The notes beneath the pieces are model-generated. The model was not told the DNA's origin, ran no database searches, and was given only the letters and a program-made list of their open reading frames with translations. Of a DNA stretch of 64,000 nucleotides, positions 45,510 through 60,857 are shown in pieces. The position numbers and the translations under genes are program-made. Numbering within the stretch: the stretch's first letter is position 1; the number at the start of each line of letters is the position of its first letter. Source of the DNA: Sambucus nigra (lineage: Eukaryota > Streptophyta > Magnoliopsida > Dipsacales > Adoxaceae). The stretch lies in NCBI GenBank assembly GCA_949130495.1, contig OX422214.1, positions 248,996,187-249,060,186 of the forward strand. Direction: 5' to 3'.

Positions 45510-48500
45510 TGTAACAACCCTCGATTCTGGAAGGCTCATTTTATATTATTTTACCGTATAAGGTAATTATATAAATTGTTGGTACCGGGGTAAATATTAA
45601 TTTAGAAGTTAATATTTACTGGGATGATATATATTTACCGTATATGTAGGTAAATATCCTAATGTGGTGTGATTTATAGTGTCATATATATAAAATGGCA
45701 CGATAGTTTAAATGAATTTGGAACTCGAAGTAATTTATAAAATTTCCGGATGCCAGTTTAGAGGGTGTAGTTAGTCTCGGAATGTCCGAAACAGTCAAAA
45801 TAAGTGCCATATTGTATTTTTGGGTTTCGGGCACTTTTACCTGGTTTTAACTCAAACGCGTATATGGGAGTCATCTTAATGTGGTATTAACCATTTAAGT
45901 TGGGAGTTTTAACTTAAGACACGATTTTAAGTCTTGCCCTTATTTCATTTCCCTCATTTCTTATCTTAAGCCCTAGAGAAAAGGAGAGAAAGAAAGAAGA
46001 AGAGAAAAGTGGAGAAAGAAGAGAGAAAATGAAGATTTAAGATGGGAGATTGCTTCTACCACCAAGAAATCTGAATTTGCAACCCTAAGGCAAGTTTTCT
46101 ACTTGTTAATATGTGATTTAAGTTGAATGAATTGTATGATAATTATGTATATTCATTTGGAGATCAAAACGGAATTTATGGGAATTAAACCCTAATCTTT
46201 ATTTTGATGAAATTGGTGGATTATAATGGTTATAAATCATGTAGGATAATCTTTGGGTAGATAAATATTGTTGGTTGAGTTCAAAATAAAAGATATTTAG
46301 GATTTGGGAAAAGTGAAATTTTCGCTTGCGTTAAATTTTGGAAGAAGGAATAACCCTAGGTTTGCTACGACCGGTCGACCGCGGTCCCCTGACCGGTCGA
46401 CCAGGCCTTTGCGGGAGGGCTTACTGCTTTCCTATAAAGGCATAAATTTTGAGTGCGGTCGACCGCGGTTACTTGACCGGTCGACCGGCCCCTCCATTTT
46501 GAGCTTTCTGTTTTTATTTATAGGCAAAACTGGAGACGCGGTCGACCGCGGTCTCAGGACCGGTCGACCGGTCCCCCGTTTTTCATCCTAAAATCTTATT
46601 TGGTTTCCTAGATTTATTTTCTTCAATAGGGACTAGGAACCTTCTTGAATGAAGTAAATTAAGAGTTTTAGAGTCCTAGATGATTAAGTTATCAACCCTA
46701 CTTTAGAAATAAGATAGGTGGGAACTTTTCCGGGGATATGCCAATTGAAGTTAGGGCACCTTTTTCTTCTAGTTGATTTTCGTAAAACTAGGAGATGTAG
46801 TATTATGTTTGGGAGACTTTAGAAGATCAATTGAGCTATATTAGTTTTGATGGTTTATTTTATCACCCCAAAAGAATGTTGGGAGATTTTGGAAGCTCAA
46901 TTGAGCTATGTTAACCTTGGTGGTTCATAATAACACCGTAAAGGTGAGTTTGGAGAATAAATTGAAAGTTCATTCATTCCTTTGAAAGATGATAATCTTG
47001 GGGTTTTAAAATAACACCCTAAAATGCTTCGAGATAATCAAGAGTTTATTTACTCCTTTGAAGTTGTAGTGTCGATATAAGCTATAGTATGGCTCCGGAT
47101 AATAAGTTATATTATTTACAAGGCGTAAATAGTAATGGTTTCGGATAAAATGAAACACATACATGGAAATGAAATGAAATGGAGATGGTGTTGATTTTAT
47201 TAATGATAATTTACTTAATCATGAAACTGGTAAATGATAATTTACTTGATTTTGAAAATAATAAATAAAATGTTTAAACACACCTCTCTAAATGACATCA
47301 TAAGGGAAGTTCGCACGTGAGGTGATGCCCCCTGGCAAATTAACGCAGGGTGGATATAGTCCATAGGCCATGTGAGCGTTTATTGTTGTATATTTTTTTG
47401 CGATGGGTAGGAGATTCCGGGTGTGATCTTGACTATCCCGCAGGCACATGGCCGCTTCCCGACGTCTTGCGTTATAGGTGCCCAGGTTGTCTTAATGGTA
47501 GGCCCTGGAAGATGATGGTCATTTAGGGGCGCGCACAGTGGGGAAACCCGGACGGGCGGTCTTATAATCGTTATATGTATATAAATATAACTATTCAAAA
47601 TCAAATGGGACTTGATGTATGAGATATGCCATAAAGAGCATGATGAAGTGCCACAAAGAGCACATATTAATGCCACAAAGAGCATTTGAAAATGATTATT
47701 TCCTGATAAGGAAAGGATTTTTTTTTTCCAAAAGGTAAAATTGAGATAAAATTTGCCATAAAGAGCAAAAGATTGTGACTATATATATACTTCCTGTTAA
47801 GGAAAAGATATATAAGATAATTGGTACATGCGATGAAGATTTTAGTTTAATGTTACTTCTTTTATAGTTCCTGCTTAGCTTATGTTTTACATTGTGTAGG
47901 CAGCTTCTTATTTCTCTTTCTTCATGATTTATTATTCATAATTGTCATACTCTTTATTTATCTGGTAATCACATAGAGCCGGGCCCTGACCCGTTTACAA
48001 ATCTTGTTGCATATGAATCTTGTCTCCGCCCAAGTACTCCGCCGCAAGGATGCCTGATTTGAATTCCTATTCCGATGTCCTCGGCGAGCCGTAATGCATT
48101 GCGGGTATTATGGGATACAATTGGTAGAAACATTTTCCTTTTTGTAATCTAGCAAAGATCGGGTCTCTTTTACTCGGGCGAGAGGCCCAAGCTTTTGTAA
48201 TTGATTAATGTAAAGTATTATATAAATTTATTGAAATTATTTAATGATGTTGTATGAATCAGCGGACCGATAACATATTCGGTCCTCTTAATTGTTACCT
48301 GTTGTTATAGATATATATACATCCTTGTGGTTTCCCCTATCTTTTCAGGAAGTGGGTTGTTTGTTTTCTTTTATTTACTTTAAAACAAAATTTTTGGCAA
48401 CCCGTTTTCTGGAATATTGGGTGGTTGTCCTAGATTCTCTATATTTTTATTGAGATGCTGAGAATGATTCCATCTATGATTCCATTATATTGGAGTATTG

Positions 48501-48538
48501 GGCTGGCCACCCCTTATTTCGGATCACGAGGTGTCACA
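45510..48538 (+). repeat. 3' LTR of the LARD-like element
   Basis: 3029 bp, same features as the 5' LTR; followed by ACCAC (48539-48543). Confidence 0.93.
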
Positions 48539-48543
48539 ACCAC

Positions 48544-49614
<1,071 letters not shown>

Positions 49615-49623
<9 letters not shown>

Positions 49624-50034
49624 CTGTGTATTATTAGCACAGTAAATGTTACTGTTGGTGAAAATGTTACAGATATAAATCTATTTCTCTTTCAGGTGCA
49701 TAAAGTAAAGTTTACTTCGTGTGTAATTTCTTTTCTTTGAAATTTTATACGCTTCATGTATCTTGTTTGATAGATCTCGCCGAGCAGATTTCAAAAATAG
49801 TAATTTTGTGAAAAAAGGATATGTCAATTAAAAGTTATGATCATTTGAAGATTAAATAACAAAATCCAACCACTTATGTAACTTCCTCAAGGAAGTTACG
49901 GATAGTTAGTTTTAAAAGGGTAGAATTGCAAAAAAAAATCAAAAAATTAGGAGTAGGACCTTTATGTAAGGGGAAAATATGATGGGACTAGAATGTGTAA
50001 AAAAAGGTCCAATGTGACCTATATGCGAATGCAC
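49615..50034 (-). repeat. Right inverted repeat of the outer element
   Basis: Complement of the left end at 10037-10510; see there for shared blocks. The outer limit is approximate, near ATATGCGAATGCACC. Confidence 0.7.
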
Positions 50035-50749
50035 CATAAAATAATTGGTTTAAAATGTTAAATAATTATGAACCCAAAAGAAGAGGATTTTTTTAGCTTT
50101 AATATATTATTAATTATCAATTTTAGACTTCAACATAATTTTAATTCAAAATTAGTCTTTTCCCGAACTCTTTAGAAAATTTGTCAAATTTAATAAACAC
50201 GTGTCATTTAAAATTAAAAGTAATTTGAAAATCATAAAAAAAACACAAAAAAAATATCAAGAAAAACTAAAAGAAAACTCAACAAACTAAAAAATCCAAA
50301 AAACAAAATTAAAAACAAATAAAATTTTGCATCTTCTTTGATCCTATCCCTCCCCTACCCCCTCCTTCTCGCCAGTAAGCCTCCACCCCAAACCTACCCA
50401 TCGGCAACACAACCCCTCATCACCGGCATTAAACCAAATCCCCACAAACCCCAAACAAAACCAATGTGTGATAAGATTGAACCAAACCCGACAAACCCAA
50501 ATCCACACACCCCACCCAAAACTACCTCCTCACTCTCCACCCACCACAGCCTCCACCCTCCCTCCACCTCCAACACCACCAAAACCCACCAAAATATAAA
50601 ATCTAAATTTGAATTGGTGTTCATAGATTCGTTTAAATTGACTGTCGTTGCTCATTGTGTTGAGATCGATCTCTAATGGTAAGATTTGTAGGTTGTAAGG
50701 GGTTTGGGTTATCAGGGGTTGGGTGAGAGAGTAAGTGGTTTGTGTGTCC

Positions 50750-50820
<71 letters not shown>

Positions 50821-51235
50821 GGTAGAGACGTTGGAGGGAGGTGAATAGATAGAAAGTGAGTAAGAGAGAGTATATTATTTTATTTTATATAATATCCTTT
50901 TGGGTATTTGACACATGTCAGCCTTGGGATGTGCTAGAGACACGTGTATCCTAAATTGCTCCTTTTTAACATGCAAACATTCATGGACAAGTTAGGGAGT
51001 ATTTTTTTTTCCCGGACAGTTGCGGACATAAATATTTTTTAGCATTACAGCGGCATTTTAAAAATTAAATAAAAAAAAGATTAGTATATTAGTAAAAAAA
51101 TTGAACGAGGTTCTTAAACGCAAATCCTTGTCGACTCGCACAAAATCTTTTGAAAAGTGCGACTGTGAAAATTGATTTAAATTAAATTCTCAAGTTTTCA
51201 AGTACCCCTTATTTAATTAGAGTCCCTAAACAAGC
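50035..51235. other. Unrecognised DNA with a C-rich tract and (TG)n(GA)n
   Basis: AT-rich, then a C/A-rich stretch (50340-50600) that gives a Pro/Thr-rich frame without known similarity, then (TG)n at about 50752-50801 and (GA)n to 50820. The motif ACACGTGT occurs at about 50202 and 50940 in otherwise unlike sequence. Confidence 0.55.
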
Positions 51236-52330
51236 ATCTAAGGTGCGTGTGTCAAACCACAAATAAATAAAGCATGTGACACAAAAATATGCTGAGATGC
51301 AGATTTCAGGAAAAAAACCTTTTCGGGTAAAACCTTTATTTCACTATGAATATATAAATCGCAACTTACAATTACATAGAGAAATATGCAATGGATCAAC
51401 ACGCAGCCAACCCACAAAGACACGCAGTCTTGAACTCAGTAAGATAATACACACAGCTCCCTCCAAGGACTCGTAGCCCAAACAATAATGGAAGAACCGC
51501 AGCTCTCCTCAATGACACGCATCCATAACACTTTGTAGAGACTCCCTTTGCAATGACACGCAGCCCTCGGTTGCAAAGATCTCCCCACAAAGGTTGAACA
51601 ATAGAAAAGCTTGTGTTCTAGGGTTCCAAAAGATTCACAAAAGAAATTGGGATTTTTGCGTGTGAAGCAAAAAGATGTTTGGCACATCAAAAAATGAAGT
51701 CTTGTTGTGTTTGAACTCTTAGAAACGTTTTCTCAAAGACTTAGAAAATACACCAACGAAGTAGGAATATATATAGAAAATAAGAGTCGATGGAAAAACA
51801 TTACACGGAACTGTTCGAATTTATCCCAGGCGGACTGGTCCGGTATGGGGGCGGATCGGACCGACCTCGGATCGGTTCTTTTTAAAATAGGCTTCTTTGG
51901 TTTGCAATCGGTCCGTGGTAAACTGGTGCAAAGCGGATCGGTCCGGTAGGAAGGCGGACCGGTCCGGCGTTCCAGAAAAATTATAATTCTTTTAAAAACT
52001 CCATTTTGCTTGAAAAAACGTACTTCTTATTTTTTATAAAAACATTTTATAAAAATTTCCCATTACTAAGTATGAAGCATAAGGAACTTAAAAACAAAAC
52101 TTTACCATGTTCATTCTCGCAGAGGATATGATGTTGAAGATGCTTTGATATTCGGATCCGTTGTTGTCGATGCGATCTTGAATTTCTTCAACGGTGTAAC
52201 GGCGTACGACATACATATTGACAATGGACAAAAATGTCCTTACATCTTTTGAATGAAAAATCCTGTACGGAATAAAACACCCCAACTTTCAAACTAGTTC
52301 AATTTTCAAACAAACCTAATGACGAGAGGC
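51236..52330 (-). repeat. Possible degenerate copia solo LTR
   Basis: GGGTAAAACCT followed by a low-complexity leader, evenly spaced ACACGCAG-type motifs (51400-51565) and AGGGTTCCAAAAGATTC resembles the layout of the Sirevirus LTR at 23241-25268 (GGTAAAACCTCACC and AGGGTTTCTAAC) without close identity. A palindrome cluster lies at 51829-51972. No firm TG..CA ends or target duplication were found; identification is weak. Confidence 0.35.
51829..51972. repeat. Palindrome cluster, CGGACCGGTCCG type
   Basis: GCGGACTGGTCCGG, GCGGATCGGACCGACC, CGGATCGGTTC, GCGGATCGGTCCGG and GCGGACCGGTCCGG within 145 bp; the last contains the perfect palindrome CGGACCGGTCCG. Confidence 0.85.
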
Positions 52331-53012
<682 letters not shown>

Positions 53013-53317
53013 GGAAACCGACAAACAGAATGTCAAAACATCATAATACATAACACACATATATGTATATATCATATGCATACATGTATATAATGTAAAT
53101 TTTAACACAAAGTAGCAGTGTCTATACAACAATTTGGAATATACAATTTTGAGTGCTCGTCACCAAGCAACTTGATTCAATTTAAGATATTATGCACAAC
53201 TTATTGAAGCATCATAAATGATAGCAAAAAGAACTAATTTATTTGTTGTGTTACCTAGGTTGAACCTATAATAATGGGATTTAAAAATACCTAAATGAAA
53301 TAATTTAAGGAAAATTT
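53013..53317. other. Unrecognised AT-rich stretch
   Basis: No gene or element recognised. Confidence 0.5.
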
Positions 53318-53450
53318 TTCGGGGACAAAAAAATTATACAAATAGATGTGGTAGTGAAAGTACTGTACATTATCTTGGAGTGAGTATATAAAATAACATA
53401 TTCCACTGCCACATCAGTTTGTGTAACTTTCGGTGTAATTTATTTGTACC
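53318..53450. mobile_element. Short MITE with imperfect terminal inverted repeats
   Basis: GGGGACAAAAAAATTA and ACAAATAGATGTGGTAGTG on the left match the complement of the right end, TGGGTACAAATAAATTACAC and ACACAAACTGATGTGGCAGTG. About 130 bp, non-coding, no target duplication settled. Confidence 0.65.
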
Positions 53451-54119
53451 CATAGCATTACACTTAATTTACGTTACAAAAATTAAGAAGTTAATAAAAT
53501 AAATGACAATGTAATAGAGGCTTCATTTATCCTATTCAAATGAAGATTATCCGAATTTCATAATATATGAAGTCCTCCAAATTATAGAATACTAAGCGAA
53601 TAAATGTTACAACAAGGTGCTAAAAAATCTCTTTCAAATATACAATAATTTTTACCACGTATTATCCTCTTCATAATATAAATAAAAAAATAATGGAAAA
53701 ATGGGGGGCAAAGTCCCCTCTCAATGATTTTTTTTTCTTTTATGTGGTGGTTCCCTCTTTTGATATGTTTCTGCTCCAGAATATGAAATTTCTACCTTCT
53801 ACATTTTTTTTAGAATGTGTAAGAGGGAGAAAATAGGTAGTCACTTTGTTGGGAATTTTATTTTCCATTTATTTTGTATGATTTTCTAATATATAAAGGG
53901 ATGAGGGGGTCATTGGGTAAAGTGGGTTAGGGACATGCTTGGAGATAAATTGGGGTGAGGTGTTGTTGGCAGGAGGTAGGTTTAATATCTTCTTTGCGAT
54001 TTAGGAAAGAGAAATGAAGAACTAGTGTCCTTATTATGCGAAAACCAGCAACCTATTCCTCTAGCACCTTGTTCAATTGGTCAGGGGATCCTCCAAACTC
54101 ACTATCTCCTCTTCCTAAT
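53451..54119. other. Unrecognised AT-rich stretch
   Basis: No gene recognised. It may include the 3' end of the LINE fragment to the right. Confidence 0.45.
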
Positions 54120-55340
54120 TTTGGCCTTCCTTCACAAGCCAGTCAGCACAACGGTTAGCCTGTCAAAGTACATGGACAATATCAGCCTTAATGTCTCTCC
54201 TTATCCCAATGGAAACATCAATAATACTTGCGTACGAGTGATTAGTCGCCTCCTCTTTGTTGACAACCCAAATCGCCATTTGAGAATCCATTTTTATTTA
54301 GACATATCTTTTATAATCTAGACTAATGCCACAAAATATTCCCTCTAACTCAGCCTTTAGTGGGAATCCACCTTTCGTGATCATCTCTATCTAAACAACC
54401 AAAAGCCCATTTCTTCGTTGCCTCGTCCCAAGTTCCATCAGTATTGATTTTTCTTCCACCTGAAATGCAAGAAACCCTAGCAATTTTTACATTTCTACTC
54501 GCCCATTATTGATTGATATCATGATCAAAAGGTGTCCTAATGTCAAGGGGGAGTTTTGGCTAAGGTGCGCAATCAAGTATGGGTGGGGGTCTTTTTTTCA
54601 AAAGTGGTCAATTTACGAGCTTTCCAAATGTTCAACATACCGGAGATGAAGATAAAGTGCAAATTGTTATCATTACGACTCTAAATATTATCAATAAGCC
54701 ATTCGTGAAAACTAAAATATCTACCTCTTTGCCAATTGTGCGACGTGAAGATGTGAAACCATTTTTCCCGTGCAACATGAAAACCACGGAAAAAGTGTTG
54801 AATGTCCTCAATGTTGTGGCACATGTCGCACTCGACATTATTTGTGAGGCCCCTGACCATTCTATGATGGTTCATTAAGAGTTTATTGTGAAAGACTATC
54901 CACAGAAAAGTTTGGAGTTTTTGAGGAATTTTTAGTTTTCATAAATTTCTCCATGCCTCATAAAGTGGGGTGTTTAAATCTAAGTCAACAAGTGAGGTGT
55001 AGCAAGACTTAATGGAGAATCTCCCATTTTTCTTTAGTCCCTAACTAGGTTTATCGTTCTTACAAACCACTCTAGGAAGGGGCGTACTAATAACACCCCA
55101 AATCATATTAGTAGTGAAAAGTTTATTGATCATCGAGATGTCCCAAGTTCCATCATTAGTAATTAAGGAGGTAACGAAATTAAAATTTTCTCTACTAATA
55201 TTATCCGACGGTTTATTTTTTCCACCCCCACACCACCAATCATCGTAAGTGTGGATTAAGCTTCCATCTCCAATAATCCATTTAGTATTTTTTATGAATA
55301 TATCCCGACGCTCAAAAATAAGACATAACGGGCACACTCT
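54120..55340 (-). pseudogene. LINE-type RT C-terminus, zf-RVT and RNase H fragment
   Basis: From high to low coordinates: KWIIGDGSLIHTYDDWW (about 55230-55290), the stretch after the RT domain in plant L1-type elements; LKIPQKLQTFLWIVFHNKLL (about 54880-54945); a zinc-binding segment RGLTNNVECDMCHNIEDIQH (zf-RVT, about 54780-54860); and an RNase H-like (RVT_3) part with KINTDGTWDE (about 54425-54455), KMDSQMAIWVV and ANRCADWLVKEG near 54130-54155. Stops and frameshifts break it into pieces. The catalytic RT domain is absent, so this is a 3' remnant, as left by incomplete LINE insertion or decay. A host gene of the RVT_3 family is less likely given the breaks. Confidence 0.85.
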
Positions 55341-55428
55341 TGGTAGTGCTAACTTTAATGTCTTCAGACATACATAAAGGTACTCACCCTAAATATGGAA
55401 AGTACGATATAATGGAGTGGGTGAGAAG

Positions 55429-56035
55429 TAGGCCTGTAAATTGAGCCGGGAAAGCCCGAAGCCCGTCCATTTGATCCGCTATTTTCGGGTCGAGCTGTAT
55501 TTGAGTTTGAGCTGAGCCGAGCCTGAGATAAAATTTCAGGCCCAAATGAATTTTTAGCCAACCTTGAGGCTATCTTTGTCAAGCCCAAATTGGTTCCGAA
55601 GCTCGAACTTTGAATATATAAATAAATAAATAAATAAATAATTTCATATAATACAACATATCTGTTTAACCTATTCTATATATATGAAATTTAATTGGCC
55701 TTTGTAGGTTTTCACACGTACTTCCCCTGTTTTAATTTAATACATTTTATAATTATATATTTTATTATATGAAATATCAATTAGATTTTAGTATGTACAG
55801 TTTCTCCATGACGGAAATACAAGAAAAAAACACTAATGCAAACTTTTTTAACAAAAAAATTGGAATTGGGTTTGCTCAAAATTGGTCCAGAAGCCCTTAA
55901 TATTTATGAGTCGAGTTCGGGCTTAGGTGAGAAAAATCTGTTCGGGTCGAGCCCAGACTTGAGCATGGGTAAGGTAGTTCGGGCCAAGCTTGAGCAACCC
56001 TATGCCCGGCTCACCCGGTCCGATTTACAACCCTA
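55429..56035. mobile_element. Non-autonomous hAT-like element
   Basis: The left end TAGGCCTGTAAATTGAGCCGG matches the complement of the right end, TAGGGTTGTAAATCGGACCGG, in 16 of 21 positions; TAGGG.TGTAAA ends are typical of plant hAT elements. The GAGCC/GGCTC-rich interior near both ends (AGCTGAGCCGAGCC, GGGTCGAGCCC) also fits. An AATA microsatellite sits at 55618-55641. An 8-bp target duplication was not clear. No transposase. Confidence 0.7.
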
Positions 56036-56504
56036 GCATTAAGTAAGGGTTATGAGAATCACCCCTAAAGAAGACTGAAAAGTCAGTCATGGAAGATTGG
56101 GCCAACAAGCACAATGCACTTGAAGGGCAAAGTGCTTAACACGATGAAGGGCATCGATCAACCAGGGGAGTGTGGAGGTGAGGTCTTATGGAGGATAGAC
56201 CATGGAGATGGTATGGGGATGGTACGATCAGTTTTATAATACACTCCCACATTTAAAAAAAATTGCAATACACCTCCATTTTATTAACTAATCATCGAAA
56301 CTATTAGAACGGTTTATATTTTATATATATCCTCTCCCTCCTCCACCCACACCCACCCCCCTCACCCCCCCCCCCCCCCCCACAACCCACACACACCCAC
56401 GCCCCCGACACTTTCATGATCATTTTTGCAGTACACCCACATTTAAAGAAAACAATACACCACAAAAATGTTAACTCTCCAATTTTTTATTTTATATAAC
56501 AAAA
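56036..56504. other. Non-coding stretch with C-rich tract
   Basis: A C-rich run with 14 or more C at 56366-56381. TACAC.CCCACATTTAAA occurs at 56244 and 56431 as a direct repeat. Nothing else recognised. Confidence 0.5.
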
Positions 56505-57150
56505 CTTCAACAACATATTTTAAAAAATTTAAAAAGTTCCAAAAGAATCGAAAAAAGTCCAAAAAATAAGAAATTTTGGAATAAAATTAAAATCCAAAAA
56601 GTCCTTATTGGCATTTATTAAAAAGTTGGAATAGTATAAATTTAAAAAGGTAAAATATGTAAGCATTCAATCGTAATATTTTTAGAGAAATCCTAATTGT
56701 TCATATTTTAAAAAGATCAGAATAGTATAATTTTGAAAAAAGTTAGAAAATATCGGGAAAAAATAGAAATCAATTCCAATTCCAAAAAAAATTGGAAATT
56801 TAAAAAAATCAATACGCCTACAATCTTTAACTCTTCAACAATTTTAATTTCATTGAAAAACACTTGATCGACATATATAAAAATATTTTTTTTTTGAAAA
56901 ACATTGAAAAAGTCTTGAAAATAATATTTAAAACTATACTATTTCGATCTTTTTAAAATATGACCAATTAGGAGTTTTCTAAAAATATTATGATTGTATT
57001 TTGACATATTTTACTTATTTGAATTTTCACTATTCCGAATTTTTAATAAATGCCGATTAGAACCTTTTCGTTTTTGACTTTATTCCAAAATTTCTTATTT
57101 TTTGCACATTTTTTTATTTTTTGAAACTTTTTTGATTTTTTTAAAAATAT
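56505..57150. mobile_element. Large foldback element with ~240-bp inverted arms
   Basis: The arm at about 56508-56750 is repeated in inverted orientation at about 56895-57143. Shared blocks, in order: AAAAAATAAGAAATTTTGGA, GGCATTTATTAAAAA, GGAATAGT, TAAAATATGT, TAATATTTTTAGA and CATATTTTAAAAAGATC. About 150 bp lies between the arms. Non-coding; no target duplication settled. Confidence 0.8.
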
Positions 57151-57195
57151 ATGTTGATCAATGGGCATATATTCACAGAATAATCCCATTCAAGA

Positions 57196-57196
57196 A

Positions 57197-57247
<51 letters not shown>

Positions 57248-57249
57248 AA
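57196..57249. repeat. (AAAT)n microsatellite
   Basis: About 13 AAAT/AATA units. Confidence 0.95.
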
Positions 57250-58637
57250 ACACCAGATCCTTTCCGACCCATTCTAAAACAAGTGAACATTTTTGTAAAA
57301 GACAAAAAATTAGGCCATTTGATAGGAAAACTGGAAATTGGCTATGAACGGGCATATTTTACTAGGGAAATCTTTTCCATCAAAGACTTATATTTACTCT
57401 TTGATAGACCGGATATTCCCTCTGGAATATCCTATATTTTCTATATTTCTTCCTGTTTATTGATTGTTTTAAAACCCCTATATTCAAAATTTTGTTTTTT
57501 GATAGCCTTAAATTGCCATGTTTTTTTTCCTACTCTCAAGTTTAAAATAGATTTTTTTTTATTTTTGATAATAATATAGGTTGATTAAAACTATATTCAT
57601 ATTGTTTCCTCATACAATAAAAGTTCTCGATAAAAACTTTATAACATAAATCCAGAAATACTTTCTATCAGAACATATAAGGAACGATACTAACATTCCA
57701 CCAACAAAGATCATTTTCACGATGTTGAATGCTATTGAAACATCTACAGAACTAGTTTTAAATCCTATTATAATTTGGTTTCATATGATAACAACTAATG
57801 GGTATTTTCACAATCACGTTGATATGCTTGAATGAAGGCAGTCCAATAAATACGAAACACAATTGTAAAAAAAACAGCCACAAAAGGTATTGAACAAGCT
57901 AATCATATAAAAAAAAGACAAAAAAAATCCTATCAAGATGAATTCCGATGAATTTTTTGCAATTGTTCCTGAAATTAATCAAAGTATATCAAAAAAATTT
58001 AATGAGGACAAAATCGCTACATTGTACAAGACTATCAAAAGCAAACTGAATTGAAAATTTTCCAAACATAATTTTTCAAAACTGTAAATCATCCCATGCA
58101 AAGCCTCATATACACTATTACTACATGCTAAAAAATTACAAGAATTAATCTGAGGTGACCTAATCATTTTTAATTGTTTGATATGCATAAAACATTTTCA
58201 TTTGTATGACATTGGAGTAAAAAAAAATTGTACCCTATCAATTAGGGCCTTAACATGTTCTAAAACTGTAATCTTAGCATCTCAAATTAAGAGAGTCGTT
58301 TTTGGGGTAAACGTCCAAACTTAAGAGTTAATTTCATAAATAAATTTGAAAATATTCACTATAAGTGATAAAGTTTTTTATCTTAATCATTGACAAATAT
58401 TTTTTAAAAATTTTCAATTTATTTTAAAAGAAGAGTAATATGCAGTTATTATTTATGAATGTATTCATATGTACCCCGATATACACATATTTGTGCATGT
58501 GCGCTTTTCTACAATTATATGTGCATATAATATATGGTGGCCCTAGGTACTTGGTTAGGATGCATTACTTCGTCATAAAAAAAAATTTAAGTAATGCAGT
58601 TGCTTATCATTAAACTAGTCTCTTACACAAAAACCTT
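57250..58637. other. Unrecognised AT-rich stretch
   Basis: Frames of up to 98 codons are present but show no family motif and have the composition of AT-rich DNA. Confidence 0.5.
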
Positions 58638-58866
58638 TTAGGGTTAATAACATATTTGTCCCTTGACGTATGGTGGCAATTTCATTTGGGTCTCTGATCT
58701 TGTTTAAATTTTAAAAATGAAGCCCTAAAAGTACCATATTGTTTCAATTTCTTCCAAATTTAAACGGACCATTAACTCCGTTAATGGAATTGCATTTATT
58801 ACTCACGTGAGGGACTTATTTGAGACCCAACAAAACTTCAGGGGACAAATTTGTTAAAATTAATCA
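58638..58866. mobile_element. MITE with TTTGTCCC.TGA ends
   Basis: TTAATAACATATTTGTCCCT on the left matches the complement of AGGGGACAAATTTGTTAAAA on the right; both are followed inward by GGGTCTC-type sequence. About 230 bp, non-coding. Similar small elements are common in plants. Confidence 0.65.
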
Positions 58867-59718
<852 letters not shown>

Positions 59719-60707
59719 TCAACATATGGTCGTATTCATGTCGTGTGATATTGAGTTCCTATTAAAATTCCCTCAACCTATACACGACCCGTTAACAAAT
59801 TGGCTCCAAATAAGAAATCCAAACCCGAGCCATTATTGTTAATGAGTCACACGAACTAAAACGTTAACATCCGTTAAGTAACTAAATTTCCTCATAATAT
59901 ATCAAAGATAAGTTCTATATAAAGAGTTAAGGCAGTGTAAATGAATTTTAATAGATCAAAGATAAATTCTTTATAATAGATAATTAATACTATGTCTAAG
60001 ATTAGTTTTAAAAAAGAGTCAAGGTACTGTAAATGGATTTTAATAGGTACAAATGGGTCAAATCGGGTGTATTAAAATTTTCAAACCTAAACATTTTTTT
60101 ATGGGTCTATCGCGTTGATCTGAAGGTCAGATAGGCCTAAACCCTTTGTGTTGTGTTGTGTCGTGTCGTGTAATCATATCACGTGTCATTTTTTAGTAAA
60201 GTATAAAAACATAATAACATAACTCATAATCACACATGTGTATATATTCGTCTGGTTTAGAACATAACAATGAAGGGTCCATAGAAGATAAAATACAGCT
60301 TTGTCTCTATTGTATCAAAGATGCATGCCAAATTTGTATTTTTTTCCCAACTTAGTGAATTTTAGAAAAACCTTTCAATTCAATTACTACTACCAAAATT
60401 TATTCTATCCAAGTCAGAAATAATAAATAATCTAAAATCCCAAAATTTTAAACAAAACAACTAAAATAGCAAGAAAATTAACAAATCCAATAAGCGAATA
60501 AAAAACATAGAACGTACAGTTATTTTTGTGTTGTAAGAATAGTACCCTCCTAATGTCATGTATTATTAAATTCGGCATGACCATGAAAGTCATGATAACT
60601 CATTTTCAAATACACATTTCCCACCTGAGATGCAACAAACAACAAATAATACTTTTGAATTTTTATAGAACGAATAAATTATAAAAATCACGTACTATTC
60701 TATAAAC
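59719..60707. other. Unrecognised stretch with GTGTCGTGT motifs
   Basis: GTGTTGTGTTGTGTCGTGTC at about 60150 and ACCCGTTAACAAAT and AACCCGAGCC nearby recall decayed plant DNA elements rich in such motifs, also hinted at 8150-8220. No ends could be fixed. Confidence 0.45.
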
Positions 60708-60857
60708 TGTAATACCCCGTAATTTTAAGGACTTTTAAAATGGGTTATATTTTAAATTAATGGATTAATTGGATTTTATTATTAATTCATTCATTTGGGT
60801 TTTATCCGAATTGTGGATATTAAAAATGTATGATTCTGAATATTACTTAAAGATATT
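60708..60857 (+). repeat. Truncated LTR start next to a second LTR
   Basis: TGTAATACCCCGTAATTTTA starts at 60708 and looks like the first ~150 bp of a Tekay-type LTR, then stops where a second LTR start follows at 60858. Distances to conserved blocks fit only the second start, so the first is a remnant of an older related LTR. Confidence 0.6.

Larger units (their letters stand above)
38456..48538 (+). mobile_element. Large LTR retrotransposon without intact coding capacity (LARD-like, Ty3-derived)
   Basis: LTRs 38456-41491 and 45510-48538 (about 3.03 kb), primer site, 4.0-kb interior, polypurine tract, and a perfect target duplication ACCAC (38451-38455 and 48539-48543). No open frame in the interior encodes a usable gag or pol. 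Traces of Ty3 origin remain: KWRHYFLGR can be read at about 44257-44283, as in RNase H of the Tekay-type element, and the interior ends GAATTTTGGGGGCAAAATTC like many Ty3 pol ends. The LTRs are very similar, so it moved rather recently with proteins from elsewhere. Confidence 0.88.

Noticed and set aside
50338..50676. 112-codon Pro/Thr-rich frame
   Set aside because: Composition follows a local C/A-rich tract; no motif, signal peptide or neighbouring gene structure supports it.
57283..57579. 98-codon plus-strand frame
   Set aside because: AT-rich, hydrophobic by composition only, no start context or family similarity.
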